Positions 23,786 to 33,573 of a DNA stretch of 64,000 nucleotides are shown here, piece by piece. The notes beneath the pieces were generated by a model. It was given only the letters and a program-made list of their open reading frames with translations. It searched no databases and was not told the DNA's origin. Within the stretch, counting starts at the first letter, position 1. Every line of letters begins with the position of its first letter. The position numbers and the translations under genes were made by a program. This DNA comes from Serratia fonticola (GTDB taxonomy: Bacteria; Pseudomonadota; Gammaproteobacteria; Enterobacterales; Enterobacteriaceae). The stretch lies in the NCBI RefSeq assembly GCF_001006005.1, contig NZ_CP011254.1, forward strand, positions 1,240,001 to 1,304,000, in the 5' to 3' direction.

Positions 23786-23806
23786 AGAGGGGGGAGTCCC
23801 CCCTCT
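23786..23806 (-). repeat. Perfect hairpin between subunit gene and usher gene
   Basis: AGAGGGGGG and CCCCCCTCT form a 9-bp, G/C-rich stem with a 3-base loop in the 96-bp gap between the third-transcribed subunit gene and the usher. There is no T-tract. It likely stabilises the subunit mRNA or attenuates the usher, giving more subunit than usher. Confidence 0.7.
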
Positions 23807-23836
23807 CAATTAACGTACGACATGGCCCGTAGAGAT

Positions 23837-24478
23837 TTACAGCCCGAAGCCAAACTCCAAGGTAGCAGAACCATCCAGGGTGACATCTTCAGTGAGAGCA
23901 CCGTTCATCGCACTCTTTGGCGCCATATAGGCGGTTGCATTCATACCGAATTTAAAGTCTTTGCCAATAGACACCCCAGCGGTTTTGGACTCAGCCCAGC
24001 CCATGCGCCGACCTTGCTGAGCCATCAACAATCCAGTCACATTGTTGATATCACCATCATCCGTGGCAAACATTGGGGTCTCGACCCCATCCACAGTAGG
24101 CTGGGTAAATCTTAATTGGTAATAACCCAGTTTCCCGGTCTTGTTCACCAGACCGAGACCAAAGTTGCTGCCTAATCCACTACTGCCGTAAGCAGATTCC
24201 GCTCGATTGTCCGTCGCAGTGAATGTCAATGGAGTTGGCGCACTACACTTCACACGAACCACGCCACCATCGACACGCCCTATCGGAGTAATAACATCGG
24301 TAACTGACGATTGTTTAATCTTTTCAAAATCAAATACCCCATTATTCGACACCGACACTTCACAATTTACCGCAGATATTTCGCCAATGACCTTTACCTC
24401 AGCGCTTTCTGACGCAAGCGCCGCAGCAGAAAGCAGTAGCGATGAAAGGGCGGTTAATTGCAGTAGGTTCTTTTTCAT
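23837..24478 (-). CDS. DUF1120-type fimbrial subunit A (third in operon)
   Basis: Secreted protein of 213 residues with a clean signal peptide (MKKNLLQLTALSSLLLSAAA, cut near LASES). The mature part begins with the pattern EVKVIGEISAVNCEVSVSNN followed by GVFDFEKI. This pattern, with the later LGYYQLRF and the C-terminal LDGSATLEFGF, recurs in the two upstream genes and is typical of DUF1120 proteins (GltF/YhcF-like), which accompany chaperone-usher systems. Paired cysteines lie near residues 39 and 79. It probably forms part of the surface fibre; which of the three is the shaft or tip cannot be told. Confidence 0.85.
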   Translation of the reverse strand: MKKNLLQLTALSSLLLSAAALASESAEVKVIGEISAVNCEVSVSNNGVFDFEKIKQSSVTDVITPIGRVDGGVVRVKCSAPTPLTFTATDNRAESAYGSSGLGSNFGLGLVNKTGKLGYYQLRFTQPTVDGVETPMFATDDGDINNVTGLLMAQQGRRMGWAESKTAGVSIGKDFKFGMNATAYMAPKSAMNGALTEDVTLDGSATLEFGFGL

Positions 24479-24546
24479 CTATTAATATCCTTATGTCTAT
24501 CATCCGTCTCCTGAACGTCAGGAAGCGTATTTATCCGTAATAAAAA

Positions 24547-25188
24547 TTAGAGTGCGTAGCTAAAGCTCAGCGTGGCAGAACCATCCAGTTTGGTACCCTC
24601 AGCAGGAGTGCCCCCCATATCTTGTAATGAAGCCAATACTGGCTCTACTGCTAAATATGCCTGGAAGAATTTACCACTAGCCTGAGCGTCCTCTCTGGTT
24701 GCCCAACCGGTGACTTTGCCTTTTTCAACGTAGACGCCGTTAGTCGCTTCAATTGAAGCGCTGCCTTTGTTTTCGCTGTAGACCGCTGCGGCAACGCGAT
24801 CAACTGTGGCTCCAAAAAATTTCATTTTATAAAAACCTAACTTTCCAGCGCCATTTACATTACCGAGACCGAAATGCGTATTACCGATTGAGCTGGCAGT
24901 GCCTTCACGGTTATCAACCGCGCTAAAGTTCAAGAAGGTATCGGCTTCGCACATAACCGTCACCTCGCCATTAATTTCTTTCAATAGCTTAGTCTTGGTA
25001 GGGTCAATCGCACCACTTGCAATTTTCCCCAGATTATAAACGCCATTATTAGTTAAGGAGACTTCGCAACTCGGTATTGCCATCTTTCCTTTCACCGACA
25101 ATTCGGATGACATAGAAGATGCCATTGCCGACCCCATACTCATTGCCATGACGGAAACGACCACACCTGAAACAATTGTTTTTTTCAT
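24547..25188 (-). CDS. DUF1120-type fimbrial subunit B (second in operon)
   Basis: 213-residue secreted paralogue of the neighbouring subunits: signal peptide MKKTIVSGVVVSVMAMSMGS (cut near AMA). The mature region has ELSVKGKMAIPSCEVSLTNN and GVYNLGKI, the central CEADTFLNFSAVDNREG, and the end LDGSATLSFSYAL. The start is the ATG of MKKTIV. A longer frame to 25233 lacks a ribosome site and would spoil the signal peptide. The region is more AT-rich than the surrounding housekeeping genes, consistent with a horizontally spread surface locus. Confidence 0.85.
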   Translation of the reverse strand: MKKTIVSGVVVSVMAMSMGSAMASSMSSELSVKGKMAIPSCEVSLTNNGVYNLGKIASGAIDPTKTKLLKEINGEVTVMCEADTFLNFSAVDNREGTASSIGNTHFGLGNVNGAGKLGFYKMKFFGATVDRVAAAVYSENKGSASIEATNGVYVEKGKVTGWATREDAQASGKFFQAYLAVEPVLASLQDMGGTPAEGTKLDGSATLSFSYAL

Positions 25189-25368
25189 AAAAATGTCCAT
25201 ATAGTATTTTGAATATAACCCGACTCCCAACATTGGGCGTAGGTAAGGCTCGAGAGAAATACCTTCTCCCGTTCTACTTTATTACCGCGCAAGCTTCCCC
25301 TTACGGCAATAAGAGTAAAAGTTGTACATTCCCTTGAGCAAGATAAATAAAGAGACGGGACGAGGAAC

Positions 25369-25974
25369 TTATATACCGAAAGTAAAGTCCAACGTCGCTG
25401 AACCATCCAGTGACATTGCTTCTACGGCCTCGTTATCAGGCAGAGTCAGCCGTGGGGACACCGTAATATCCACGGAGAAGAGTCTTCCCGACGACGACCC
25501 CGCCCGTGTTACGTTGTTTTCTGGTACCAGCCAACGGGTGCGTACACCAGGAACAAGCGTCGTAATACCGGACCGAGATGTGGGTTGCCCTGATGTTTGT
25601 GGTATAACCGCCATCTGGTCAATTCGGGCATTACTTACCCCTAACAGGTAACGCCCTAACGTCCGGGTGCCATTACCTCCAAGGCTAAAGTAAGCCGCTC
25701 CCATATCCGCGCCTGGCCTGAACCTGTTGTCCTGTGGAATGATGTCCATGTACGCCGCGCTGCTACATTTCACCCGCCAAGACTGTGTTATTGCGGGCAA
25801 GTTTATCCAACCCTGGGTTCCACTCGATCGGCTAATTCTGCCAAAATCATACACCCCACTATTGGGGGCAATGATCTCGCAGCGGGGTGATGCTATTTCC
25901 CCTATGACCTTGACCTCACCTGAAGGCATTGCAGCCAAACACCCCACAGATAATAGACTTGTGGCCCCGACCAT
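25369..25974 (-). CDS. DUF1120-type fimbrial subunit C (first in operon)
   Basis: Third paralogue: mature pattern GEVKVIGEIASPRCEIIAPN and GVYDFGRI, Cys pair near residues 33 and 70, and the end MSLDGSATLDFTFGI. From the ATG the signal peptide is short and uncharged (MVGATSLLSVGCLAAMPSG) and no Shine-Dalgarno precedes it. Eight codons upstream, in frame, a CTG at 25998 has GAGGGAG 7 bases before it and would add LNIQILKW with a positive charge, giving a more normal signal peptide. The true start may therefore be CTG at 25998. The Pro/Arg-rich, less conserved middle could mark a tip adhesin, but this is conjecture. Confidence 0.8.
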   Translation of the reverse strand: MVGATSLLSVGCLAAMPSGEVKVIGEIASPRCEIIAPNSGVYDFGRISRSSGTQGWINLPAITQSWRVKCSSAAYMDIIPQDNRFRPGADMGAAYFSLGGNGTRTLGRYLLGVSNARIDQMAVIPQTSGQPTSRSGITTLVPGVRTRWLVPENNVTRAGSSSGRLFSVDITVSPRLTLPDNEAVEAMSLDGSATLDFTFGI

Positions 25975-25998
25975 CCATTTTAGTATTTGAATATTCAG

Positions 25999-26682
25999 TG
26001 GCTAACTCCCTCTTATTATTCACCCTCTCAATTCCCTAAAGCCATTTACCTTTCAAATAAGATAGCTCATTTTCAAAGCGAAAATAGTCTAACAAGCTTA
26101 TACAAAAACTTAAACGTACAATCATGCCAGAAAAAGACGAAATATAACCCCGCATAGAAATATCACTTGATTATTGACAACCCACTCATTATGACATTTA
26201 AAGAACTCTAGGGTTTTAAACCTAAATAAAATAAAATGACAACATTTGTATCTATTCAGGGTGGAGTTTTCAAAATGATGATCTGTACAGTACGGATTTC
26301 ACCTAACGCACTCCCGATAATGTCTAGCCCGAAAACCTCAAGATGCAGCTGAAAGTGCCCCTTAATTCGAGACGTCATTAAGCTCGCTATTACCGGCAGT
26401 CATTAGGTATAAAATCGGGGAAACCACGGTAAAAACCCCCTATTTTCTCAAAAACAGCTAGCTTCCTCCCACTTGCTTATCGCCTTTTATCAGCATGTCA
26501 TCCTATTAGGATTTGGATTACAAGGGTGGGATCGTGAACAATTTTGTAATCAGGAAGAGTTAGATTATGGCTCACTCCACCCACAATATAGATAATGCGG
26601 TACCGGGTGAGGCAATCCCTATTACCTCACCCAGCCTTGGCGTTATTTTATCTGATCAGCCTTGCTGGTTAACGATCCTGGA
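25999..26682. other. AT-rich gap upstream of the fimbrial operon
   Basis: About 680 bp without a convincing gene. It is markedly AT-rich between 26000 and 26580, as expected for the H-NS-silenced control region of a fimbrial operon; that role is inferred. An imperfect hairpin GGGTGAGG / CCTCACCC at 26605-26632 lies 50 bp beyond the yjbB stop and may end that transcript. A 56-codon frame at 26567-26737 is discussed in the findings. No inverted repeats suggesting an invertible promoter were found. Confidence 0.5.
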
Positions 26683-28332
26683 TCACAGCCTGCCAGGCAT
26701 CTCTTCCCAATCACGGTCGTCGTCTTTCTCATCTTGATCCAGCGCGTTATAGGCCACCGCGCAGAACAACGAGTTAAGCCGCTTCATATCCCCCAACAGC
26801 GCCAGATGCAGCGAGCTGGTTTCGATACTTTGCACGTTTTGTTGATGCAGGCGATCGACGTGCGCATGGGCATAACGACGATCCAGAATGCGGAAACGGT
26901 GCTTGGAACGGCGTAACCGCTTGGCGCTGGTGATATCACCGGAGAGAAACACCGACAGGCTAAGGCGCAGATTGTCGGTCAACTTTTCATGCAATTGGTC
27001 CAGTTCGGCCAGACCTTCGGCGGAGAACGAACTGCGCGCGCCATGCGATTGATCCGCCACATCACTAGCCATACGTTCGATGATATCGCCAGCCTGCTCC
27101 AGGTTGAGGGCCATTTCGATGATCTCCGCCCAACGGCGCGAATCCGCCTCTCCCAGGTCTTCCCTCTGGATTTGTGCCAGGTAAAGTTTGATGGCGGTGT
27201 ACAACACGTGAACGTCATCATCCAGACGGCGAACTTCTTTGGCCTGGATGCGCTTACCATGCAATACCTCATGGTGCAGGACCATCATATGCTCTATCAC
27301 ATCCCCCATCCGCAGGGTTTCCCGTGCCGCATTGGCCAGGGCCAAACTTGGCGTATCCAGGGCGCTGACGTCGAGGTGGCGTGGCCGCAAACGGGGATCT
27401 TCTGTAGGAGCATCGACGATCCACGTTTCGCACAGGCGCGCCATCGGCCCTGACAACGGCACCTGTAGCAGACAACGCACCAGGTTGTAGAACATGTGAA
27501 AATAGATCACCAGCTCTTCTGTATTACCAGGCAGCCGCTCAATACCGTGTGCAATCAGGGAAACAAACGGCAGCACCAGCGCACTACCCAACAGTTTGAA
27601 CAACAGGCTCCCCAACGCCACGCGACGGCCTGCGGCATTCTGGCCGCTGGTGTTCAACATCACCAACAGGCCGCTGCCCAGGTTGGCACCGATCACCAGG
27701 CACAGCGCCACCTGTAGAGAAATCACTCCCGAGGCGGTCAACGTCGCGGTCAACAGCACAGCGGCCAGGCTGGAATAGCTGATAATGGCAAACAGGGCAC
27801 CGATCAGCGCATCGAGCATCACATCGCCGGTCAGCGACGAGAAGATCACTTTAACGCCATAGCCCTGAGTGATCGGCGTCGCGGCGGCCACAATCAATTC
27901 CAGCGCCAATACAATCAGGCCAAGACCAATGGCGACGCGCCCCATCTGGCCTACGCGGGTTTGCTTGCGGCTGAGGAATAAAATCACGCCGACAAAAATC
28001 AGCAGTGGCGAAAGCCAGGAGAGATTGAACGTCAGCACCCGCGCCATGATCGCCGTGCCAACATCGGCCCCCAGCATAATCACCAGCGCAGGCCCAAGGC
28101 CCACCAGCCCTTGCGCCACAAAAGAAGAAACCAGTAACGCCGTCGCATTACTGCTTTGTACCAACGCGGTTACGCCGATGCCAGCCACAAAGGCCAGCGG
28201 CTTTTTCTCTATGCTGCTGCTCAGAACCTGGCGCAGATTGGCACCATAGACCCGCATGATGCCGGTCCGGACGATATGGGTTCCCCACACCAGCATGGCA
28301 ATGGCGGAAAGTAGATTAAGAAGGGTCAACAC
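26683..28332 (-). CDS. yjbB: Na+/Pi cotransporter family protein YjbB
   Basis: Inner-membrane protein with an NptA/PNaS-type transport domain and a C-terminal PhoU-like helical domain; the E. coli homologue exports phosphate. The 549-residue product keeps both inverted QSSN-type repeats: GVTALVQSSNATALLVSSFV (first) and ISYSSLAAVLLTATLTASGV (second). The C-terminal part contains VYTAIKLYLAQIQ-like helices and RRYAHAHVDRLHQQNVQSIE. I chose a GTG start (LTLLNLLSAIAMLVWGTH follows) because it aligns with the E. coli N-terminus and has GGAG 10 bases upstream. The longer frame (from a GTG at 28368) adds unrelated residues. Neighbour of metH as in E. coli. Confidence 0.93.
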   Translation of the reverse strand: MLTLLNLLSAIAMLVWGTHIVRTGIMRVYGANLRQVLSSSIEKKPLAFVAGIGVTALVQSSNATALLVSSFVAQGLVGLGPALVIMLGADVGTAIMARVLTFNLSWLSPLLIFVGVILFLSRKQTRVGQMGRVAIGLGLIVLALELIVAAATPITQGYGVKVIFSSLTGDVMLDALIGALFAIISYSSLAAVLLTATLTASGVISLQVALCLVIGANLGSGLLVMLNTSGQNAAGRRVALGSLLFKLLGSALVLPFVSLIAHGIERLPGNTEELVIYFHMFYNLVRCLLQVPLSGPMARLCETWIVDAPTEDPRLRPRHLDVSALDTPSLALANAARETLRMGDVIEHMMVLHHEVLHGKRIQAKEVRRLDDDVHVLYTAIKLYLAQIQREDLGEADSRRWAEIIEMALNLEQAGDIIERMASDVADQSHGARSSFSAEGLAELDQLHEKLTDNLRLSLSVFLSGDITSAKRLRRSKHRFRILDRRYAHAHVDRLHQQNVQSIETSSLHLALLGDMKRLNSLFCAVAYNALDQDEKDDDRDWEEMPGRL

Positions 28333-28431
28333 GGAAGGCTCGCTCCATTGACGCCCGGCAGGCACCACAGGCTATCCCGCCTGCCAGACGCCAGTTAAGC
28401 AGGACAGCGGCAAATCACTTTCTTCTATTTT

Positions 28432-28607
28432 ATACCCTATAGATTTCAAGTTGGCCGCTCAAGCGCATACCTGCGCTCGCGGTATTTGTACATCCCTGTA
28501 TAGCAATTTGAACTCTGTACTGCGCGCCCCCGAATGACGCGACCCACGGATGGGCCGAGTCATTCAATTGCGGATAACAACACTGCGGCTTGAAAGACGA
28601 CGGGTAT
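28432..28607. repeat. ERIC-ended composite palindrome (176 bp)
   Basis: Begins ATACCCTATAGATTTCAAGT and ends GGCTTGAAAGACGACGGGTAT, the same outer arms as the ERIC copy at 13416-13541. The inside is different: the ERIC core (CCCCAGGAGCTTAC) is absent and replaced by unrelated sequence. It lies between the yjbB start and the metH stop. Confidence 0.8.
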
Positions 28608-28612
28608 GGCAA

Positions 28613-31600
28613 TTAATCTGCATCGTACCCTAGGTTCGGGGCCAGCCAGCGCTCTACGTCACTGATCTTCATCCCCTTACGCTGCGCGTAGTCTTCGACC
28701 TGATCGCGCTGGATTTGTGCCACGGCAAAGTACTTGCTCTGCGGATGGCTGAAATACCAGCCGGAGACCGCCGCTCCAGGCCACATGGCGAAGGATTCGG
28801 TCAGTTCCATGCCGGTATGGCGGTTAACGTCCAGCAACTGCCAGATCTCCGCTTTTTCGGTATGTTCTGGGCAAGCAGGATAGCCGGGGGCCGGGCGAAT
28901 GCCTTGATAATTCTCACGGATCAGCTCTTCGTTACTCAGATTTTCATCGGCGGCAAAGCCCCAATGCAGCTTGCGCACCTGCTCGTGCAGGTATTCGGCA
29001 AAGGCCTCTGCCAGACGATCGGATAACGCTTTGACCATGATCTTGTTGTAATCATCATGTTTGGCATCATAGGCCGCTGCCAATGCATCTTCTTCCAACC
29101 CACCCGTGACCGCGAATGCGCCAAAATAGTCGGCTTTGCCGCTGCTTTTCGGGGCCACAAAGTCAGCCAGACAGTAGTTCGGGAAATCAGTCTTTTCGGT
29201 TTGCTGACGCAGATGGCGGCTGACCACCAGCACCTCTTCACGGCTTTCATCCCGATAGACTTCCACATCATCCCCAACGCGGTTAGCCGGGAACAGGCCA
29301 TAGACGCCACGCGGGTTGAGGGTGCCAGTAGCGGCCAGCATATCCAGCATTTCGTTGGCATCCTGGAACAGGCGCTTGGCCTCTTCCCCTACCACTTCAT
29401 CCTCCAGAATGCGCGGATACTTGCCCGCCAGCGACCAGGTCATAAAGAACGGCGTCCAGTCGATATAGTGGCGCAGCGTGTTAATGCTGGCCTCAACCGG
29501 GAACACCCCCAACTTGTTCGGTACCGGTGGCTGGTAGTTTTCCCAATCCAGCACCATAGCGTTATCCCGCGCCTGTTGCAGGCTGACCGGCGGCGTACGC
29601 GGCTTTTTACGCCCGTGCTGGATACGCACGGTTTCGTACTCTTTGCGAGTGCGGGCGACAAACTCGTCGCGCTGGGTGTCTGATAGCAGCGCCGCAACCA
29701 CGCCAACGGTACGCGAGGCATTCTGCACGTAGGTAGTCGAGCCGCTGTAGTTCTGCTCAATCTTCACCGCGGTATGGGCCTTGGAGGTGGTCGCCCCGCC
29801 GATCAGCAGCGGCAGAGTAAAGCCTTGGCGCTCCATCTCTTTTGCCACGTTCACCATTTCGTCCAGCGACGGGGTGATCAGGCCAGACAGACCGATAATA
29901 TCCACGTTCTGTTCGCGGGCGGTTTTCAGGATTTTGTCCGTCGGCACCATCACGCCCAGATCGATAATTTCGTAGTTGTTACATTGCAGCACCACGCCGA
30001 CGATGTTTTTGCCGATGTCGTGCACGTCGCCCTTCACCGTCGCCAGCAGAATTTTCCCGGCGGTGGTGCCTTTCTGTTTGCTGGCCTCAATGTAAGGTTC
30101 GAGATAGGCCACCGCCTGCTTCATCACGCGGGCCGATTTCACTACCTGCGGCAAGAACATTTTGCCCTCGCCGAACAGGTCACCAACCACGTTCATGCCG
30201 GCCATCAGCGGCCCTTCGATCACTTCGATCGGGCGATCCGCCTGCTGGCGCGCTTCTTCGGTGTCTAACTCAATAAATTCGGTAATGCCTTTGACCAGCG
30301 AATACTCCAGGCGCTTCACTACCGGCCAGCCGCGCCATTCGGCCTGCTGCACCGCCACTTCATTGTCTTTGCTACCCCGGTATTTCTCCGCCAGTTCTAG
30401 CAGACGCTCGGTGCCGTCCTGACGGCGGTTGAGCACCACATCCTCAACGGCTTCACGCAGTTCGGTGCTGAGATCGTCATAGATCGCCAACTGCCCGGCG
30501 TTGACGATCCCCATATCCATACCATTGCGAATGGCGTGATACAGGAACACCGCGTGGATCGCTTCACGCACCGGATCGTTGCCACGGAACGAGAAGGAGA
30601 CGTTGGACACGCCGCCGGAGATCATCGCGTGTGGCAGGTGGGTTTTGATGTCGGCGCAGGCTTCGATAAAGTCGACGGCATAGTTGTTATGCTCTTCGAT
30701 ACCGGTTGCGACGGCAAAAATGTTCGGGTCAAAGATGATGTCTTCCGGCGGAAAACCCACTCGTTCGGTCAGGATCTGGTAAGCACGGCGGCAAATCTCA
30801 AATTTGCGTTGGCGGGTATCCGCTTGGCCAACTTCATCGAAGGCCATCACCACCACGGCGGCACCGTAGCGGCGCACCAGTTTGGCATGGTGGATAAAGG
30901 CTTCTTCGCCCTCTTTCATCGAGATTGAGTTGACGATGCCTTTACCCTGAATGCATTTCAGGCCCTTTTCTATAACGCTCCATTTAGAGGAGTCGATCAT
31001 GATCGGGACGCGGGCTATGTCCGGCTCACCGGCGATCAGGCTGAGGAAACGCACCATCGCCGCTTCGGCGTCGAGCATCCCTTCATCCATGTTGATGTCG
31101 ATGATTTGGGCACCGCTCTCCACCTGTTGGCGGGCCACGGCCAGCGCCTCGTTATACTTTTCTTCTTTAATCAGCCGCTTGAAACGGGCCGAGCCGGTAA
31201 CGTTAGTACGTTCACCCACGTTGACGAACAGCGATTTGGCATCAATATTCAGCGGTTCCAGGCCGGACAGGCGGCAAGCCACCGGTAACTCTGGCAACTG
31301 CCGCGGCGGTACACCCTCGACCGCTTTAGCCATCGCGGCAATATGCGCCGGTGTGGTGCCACAGCAGCCACCGATAATATTGAGGAAACCGGCGTGCGCC
31401 CATTCGCCCACCTGTTTGGCCATCTCTTCGGCATCGAGATCGTATTCACCAAAGGCATTGGGCAAACCGGCGTTCGGGTGGGCGGTCACATAGCTTTCAG
31501 AGATGCGAGACAATTCCGCCACGTATTGGCGTAACTCATCCGGGCCAAGCGCACAGTTCAAACCAAAGGTCAGCGGTTTAACGTGACGCAGCGAGTTGTA

Positions 31601-32293
31601 GAACGCTTCCGTAGTCTGACCGGAAAGGGTGCGGCCAGAGGCGTCGGTGATGGTGCCGGAAATCATGATCGGTAAGGTCACGCCCAGCGCTTCAAACTCG
31701 GTTTCGACCGCAAAGGCCGCCGCTTTGGCATTCAGGGTATCGAAGATGGTTTCGATCATGATCAGATCGGCCCCCCCTTCCACCAGCGCGCGGGTTGATT
31801 CGCGGTAGGCCTCTACCAACTGGTCAAAAGAGACATTACGGAAGGCCGGATCGTTAACGTCAGGGGAGATAGAGGCGGTACGGTTGGTTGGGCCCAGTAC
31901 ACCAGCGACGTAGCGCGGCTTTTCCGGGGTGCGCGCCGTCCATTCATCAGCACAAGCACGAGCCAGCAAAGCGGCCTGGTAGTTAATTTCGGCGGACAGC
32001 GACTCCATATGGTAGTCGGCCATCGCGATAGTGGTCGAGTTGAAGGTATTGGTTTCGAGGATGTCGGCCCCCGCCTCCAGGTAACCGTTGTGGATCGCAG
32101 TGATCACCTCCGGCTTGCTTAACACCAGCAGGTCGTTATTGCCTTTCAGATCGCTTTGCCAATCGGCAAAACGCTCACCGCGGTAGTCTGCCTCCTCCAG
32201 CCGATAGCTCTGGATCATGGTGCCCATACCGCCGTCCAACACTAAAATACGCTGCGATAGCTGCTGACGCAGTTGTTCCACTCGATTTATCAC
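28613..32293 (-). CDS. metH: Cobalamin-dependent methionine synthase
   Basis: Cytoplasmic enzyme transferring a methyl group from 5-methyltetrahydrofolate to homocysteine via methylcobalamin. The 1226 residues (E. coli 1227) show all modules in order. The homocysteine/zinc domain (about 1-330) has ligand cysteines in GLNCALGP and [10 protein letters not shown]. The pterin-binding domain (about 355-620) has [11 protein letters not shown]. The B12-binding domain (about 650-890) has the cobalt-ligating motif [15 protein letters not shown]. The S-adenosylmethionine reactivation domain (about 900-1226) has [12 protein letters not shown]. Monocistronic, divergent from iclR. Confidence 0.98.
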   Translation of the reverse strand: MINRVEQLRQQLSQRILVLDGGMGTMIQSYRLEEADYRGERFADWQSDLKGNNDLLVLSKPEVITAIHNGYLEAGADILETNTFNSTTIAMADYHMESLSAEINYQAALLARACADEWTARTPEKPRYVAGVLGPTNRTASISPDVNDPAFRNVSFDQLVEAYRESTRALVEGGADLIMIETIFDTLNAKAAAFAVETEFEALGVTLPIMISGTITDASGRTLSGQTTEAFYNSLRHVKPLTFGLNCALGPDELRQYVAELSRISESYVTAHPNAGLPNAFGEYDLDAEEMAKQVGEWAHAGFLNIIGGCCGTTPAHIAAMAKAVEGVPPRQLPELPVACRLSGLEPLNIDAKSLFVNVGERTNVTGSARFKRLIKEEKYNEALAVARQQVESGAQIIDINMDEGMLDAEAAMVRFLSLIAGEPDIARVPIMIDSSKWSVIEKGLKCIQGKGIVNSISMKEGEEAFIHHAKLVRRYGAAVVVMAFDEVGQADTRQRKFEICRRAYQILTERVGFPPEDIIFDPNIFAVATGIEEHNNYAVDFIEACADIKTHLPHAMISGGVSNVSFSFRGNDPVREAIHAVFLYHAIRNGMDMGIVNAGQLAIYDDLSTELREAVEDVVLNRRQDGTERLLELAEKYRGSKDNEVAVQQAEWRGWPVVKRLEYSLVKGITEFIELDTEEARQQADRPIEVIEGPLMAGMNVVGDLFGEGKMFLPQVVKSARVMKQAVAYLEPYIEASKQKGTTAGKILLATVKGDVHDIGKNIVGVVLQCNNYEIIDLGVMVPTDKILKTAREQNVDIIGLSGLITPSLDEMVNVAKEMERQGFTLPLLIGGATTSKAHTAVKIEQNYSGSTTYVQNASRTVGVVAALLSDTQRDEFVARTRKEYETVRIQHGRKKPRTPPVSLQQARDNAMVLDWENYQPPVPNKLGVFPVEASINTLRHYIDWTPFFMTWSLAGKYPRILEDEVVGEEAKRLFQDANEMLDMLAATGTLNPRGVYGLFPANRVGDDVEVYRDESREEVLVVSRHLRQQTEKTDFPNYCLADFVAPKSSGKADYFGAFAVTGGLEEDALAAAYDAKHDDYNKIMVKALSDRLAEAFAEYLHEQVRKLHWGFAADENLSNEELIRENYQGIRPAPGYPACPEHTEKAEIWQLLDVNRHTGMELTESFAMWPGAAVSGWYFSHPQSKYFAVAQIQRDQVEDYAQRKGMKISDVERWLAPNLGYDAD

Positions 32294-32568
32294 TGTAGCC
32301 CCTTCACACCCGATTATCCGCCCGACGACTTATTACCCCACATCCCAATGTTGTAGCGGCGCGGCACACTGCGCCCGTCATGCATCCTGCAACTTGAAAG
32401 ATGGAGGGTCTGACATCCTAGCACAGGTTATGGCGGCAAAGTTGCGAGCGGGTATTGAGAGTTTTTCAGGTTCGCCGAGCAACAGATCCGATGAGCGGAG
32501 AAGCAACTTGCAATTCATACTCAAAAAACGAAAATGAATTCCATCATACGGAAAGCATAAGGTGAATC
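32294..32568. promoter_or_regulatory. metH/iclR divergent control region
   Basis: 275-bp divergent gap. It holds a REP-like palindrome (GGCGCGGCAC...CTGCGCCC, 32358-32376) and one lone arm of the ERIC-ended repeat (TGCAACTTGAAAGATGGAGG, 32388-32407). Promoters for metH and iclR must lie here. MetR and MetJ sites were looked for but none stood out. Confidence 0.5.
32529..32543. promoter_or_regulatory. Candidate IclR autoregulatory operator
   Basis: On the minus strand TGGAATTCATTTTCG, similar to the IclR consensus TGGAAATNATTTCCA, 25 bp before the iclR start codon. IclR is known to repress its own gene in E. coli. Confidence 0.5.
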
Positions 32569-33399
32569 ATGGCCACTCCCGTTCCCGCCAAACGCGGTAA
32601 AAAACCCCGCGCCGCCGCGCCCGCCACCAGCACGGCGACCGGCCAGGTCCAGTCACTGACCCGTGGTCTGAAACTATTGGAATATATTGCCGAAGCGCAA
32701 GGTAACGTGGCACTGACCGATCTGGCCCAGCAGGCCGGGTTGCCCAACTCTACTACCCACCGTCTGCTGACGACCATGCAACAGCAGGGGTTTGTCCGTC
32801 AGGTAGGCGATCTTGGCCTATGGACCATGGGGGCACATGCGTTTGTGGTGGGCAGTAGCTTCCTGCAAAGCCGTAACCTGCTGGCGATGGTGCACCCAAC
32901 GCTGCGCCGCCTGATGGAAGAGTCGGGGGAAACGGTCAATCTGGCGGTGATGGACAAAGCCGAGGATCAGGCGGTGATTATCGATCAGGTGCAATGCACC
33001 GCGTTGATGCGCATGTCGGCCCCGATTGGCGGCAAGCTGCCGATGCATGCTTCTGGTGCGGGCAAAGCCTTTCTGGCCAGCATGCAGGATGACGAAGTGA
33101 CTAGGCTGCTGCATAAAAAAGGCATGCACACCTATACCCCGCATACGCTAACGCCACATAACCTGAAAGAAGGGTTGGCGGTGATACGCAAACAGGGATT
33201 TTCATTCGACGATGAAGAGCATGCCCTTGGCCTACGCTGCCTGGCCGCCTGTATCTTTGATGAGCACCGCGAAGCCTTTGCCGCCATCTCTATCTCCGGC
33301 CCGGTATCGCGCATTACCGACGATCGCGTGACGGAACTCGGTGCGCTGGTGATCCATGCGGCAAAAGAAATCAGCCTGGAGTACGGCGGCGTACGGTGA
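32569..33399 (+). CDS. iclR: Glyoxylate bypass operon transcriptional repressor IclR
   Basis: DNA-binding repressor of aceBAK; glyoxylate and pyruvate modulate its activity. The 276-residue product has a basic N-terminal tail (KRGKKPRAAAPATS). A winged helix follows (about residues 28-85; recognition helix LAQQAGLPNSTTHRLLTTM), and then the IclR effector-binding domain with MRMSAPIGGKLPMHASGAGK and CLAACIFDEHREAFAAISIS. ATG preceded by AAGGTG. Unlike E. coli, where iclR directly follows aceK, about 10 kb of gntK-edd-ato genes intervene. Confidence 0.96.
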   Translation: MATPVPAKRGKKPRAAAPATSTATGQVQSLTRGLKLLEYIAEAQGNVALTDLAQQAGLPNSTTHRLLTTMQQQGFVRQVGDLGLWTMGAHAFVVGSSFLQSRNLLAMVHPTLRRLMEESGETVNLAVMDKAEDQAVIIDQVQCTALMRMSAPIGGKLPMHASGAGKAFLASMQDDEVTRLLHKKGMHTYTPHTLTPHNLKEGLAVIRKQGFSFDDEEHALGLRCLAACIFDEHREAFAAISISGPVSRITDDRVTELGALVIHAAKEISLEYGGVR

Positions 33400-33405
33400 T
33401 TAGAC

Positions 33406-33428
33406 GGGCGCTGCAAAATTTGGCGCCC
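33406..33428. repeat. REP-like palindrome after iclR
   Basis: GGGCGC and GCGCCC arms with an 11-base centre, directly behind the iclR stop; probably an mRNA 3'-end structure. One of a small family of similar palindromes in the window. Confidence 0.5.
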
Positions 33429-33503
33429 TAGGTCATGAGCAAATCCCCGCTGTTATTTTTCTGTATCGCGCTGTAGAGACTTTGTTTCGCTGCCGGCGAA
33501 AAG

Positions 33504-33519
33504 TATGAATTCGATCACA
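33504..33519. promoter_or_regulatory. Candidate CRP site of gntK
   Basis: TATGA, 6 bases, TCACA: 9 of the 10 CRP half-site bases. Lies 55 bp before the GntR operators, as expected for a catabolite-controlled gluconate gene. Confidence 0.6.
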
Positions 33520-33573
33520 ATTAGCGATCTTGCCACCGAAAGCCGATTGCAACCTTTGGCGCTTCCCTCGACA

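Noticed and set aside
25999..26660. Phase-variable invertible promoter for the fimbrial operon
   Set aside because: Read for paired inverted repeats of 8 bp or more bounding a promoter-sized segment, and none was found; no fim-type recombinase gene is nearby.
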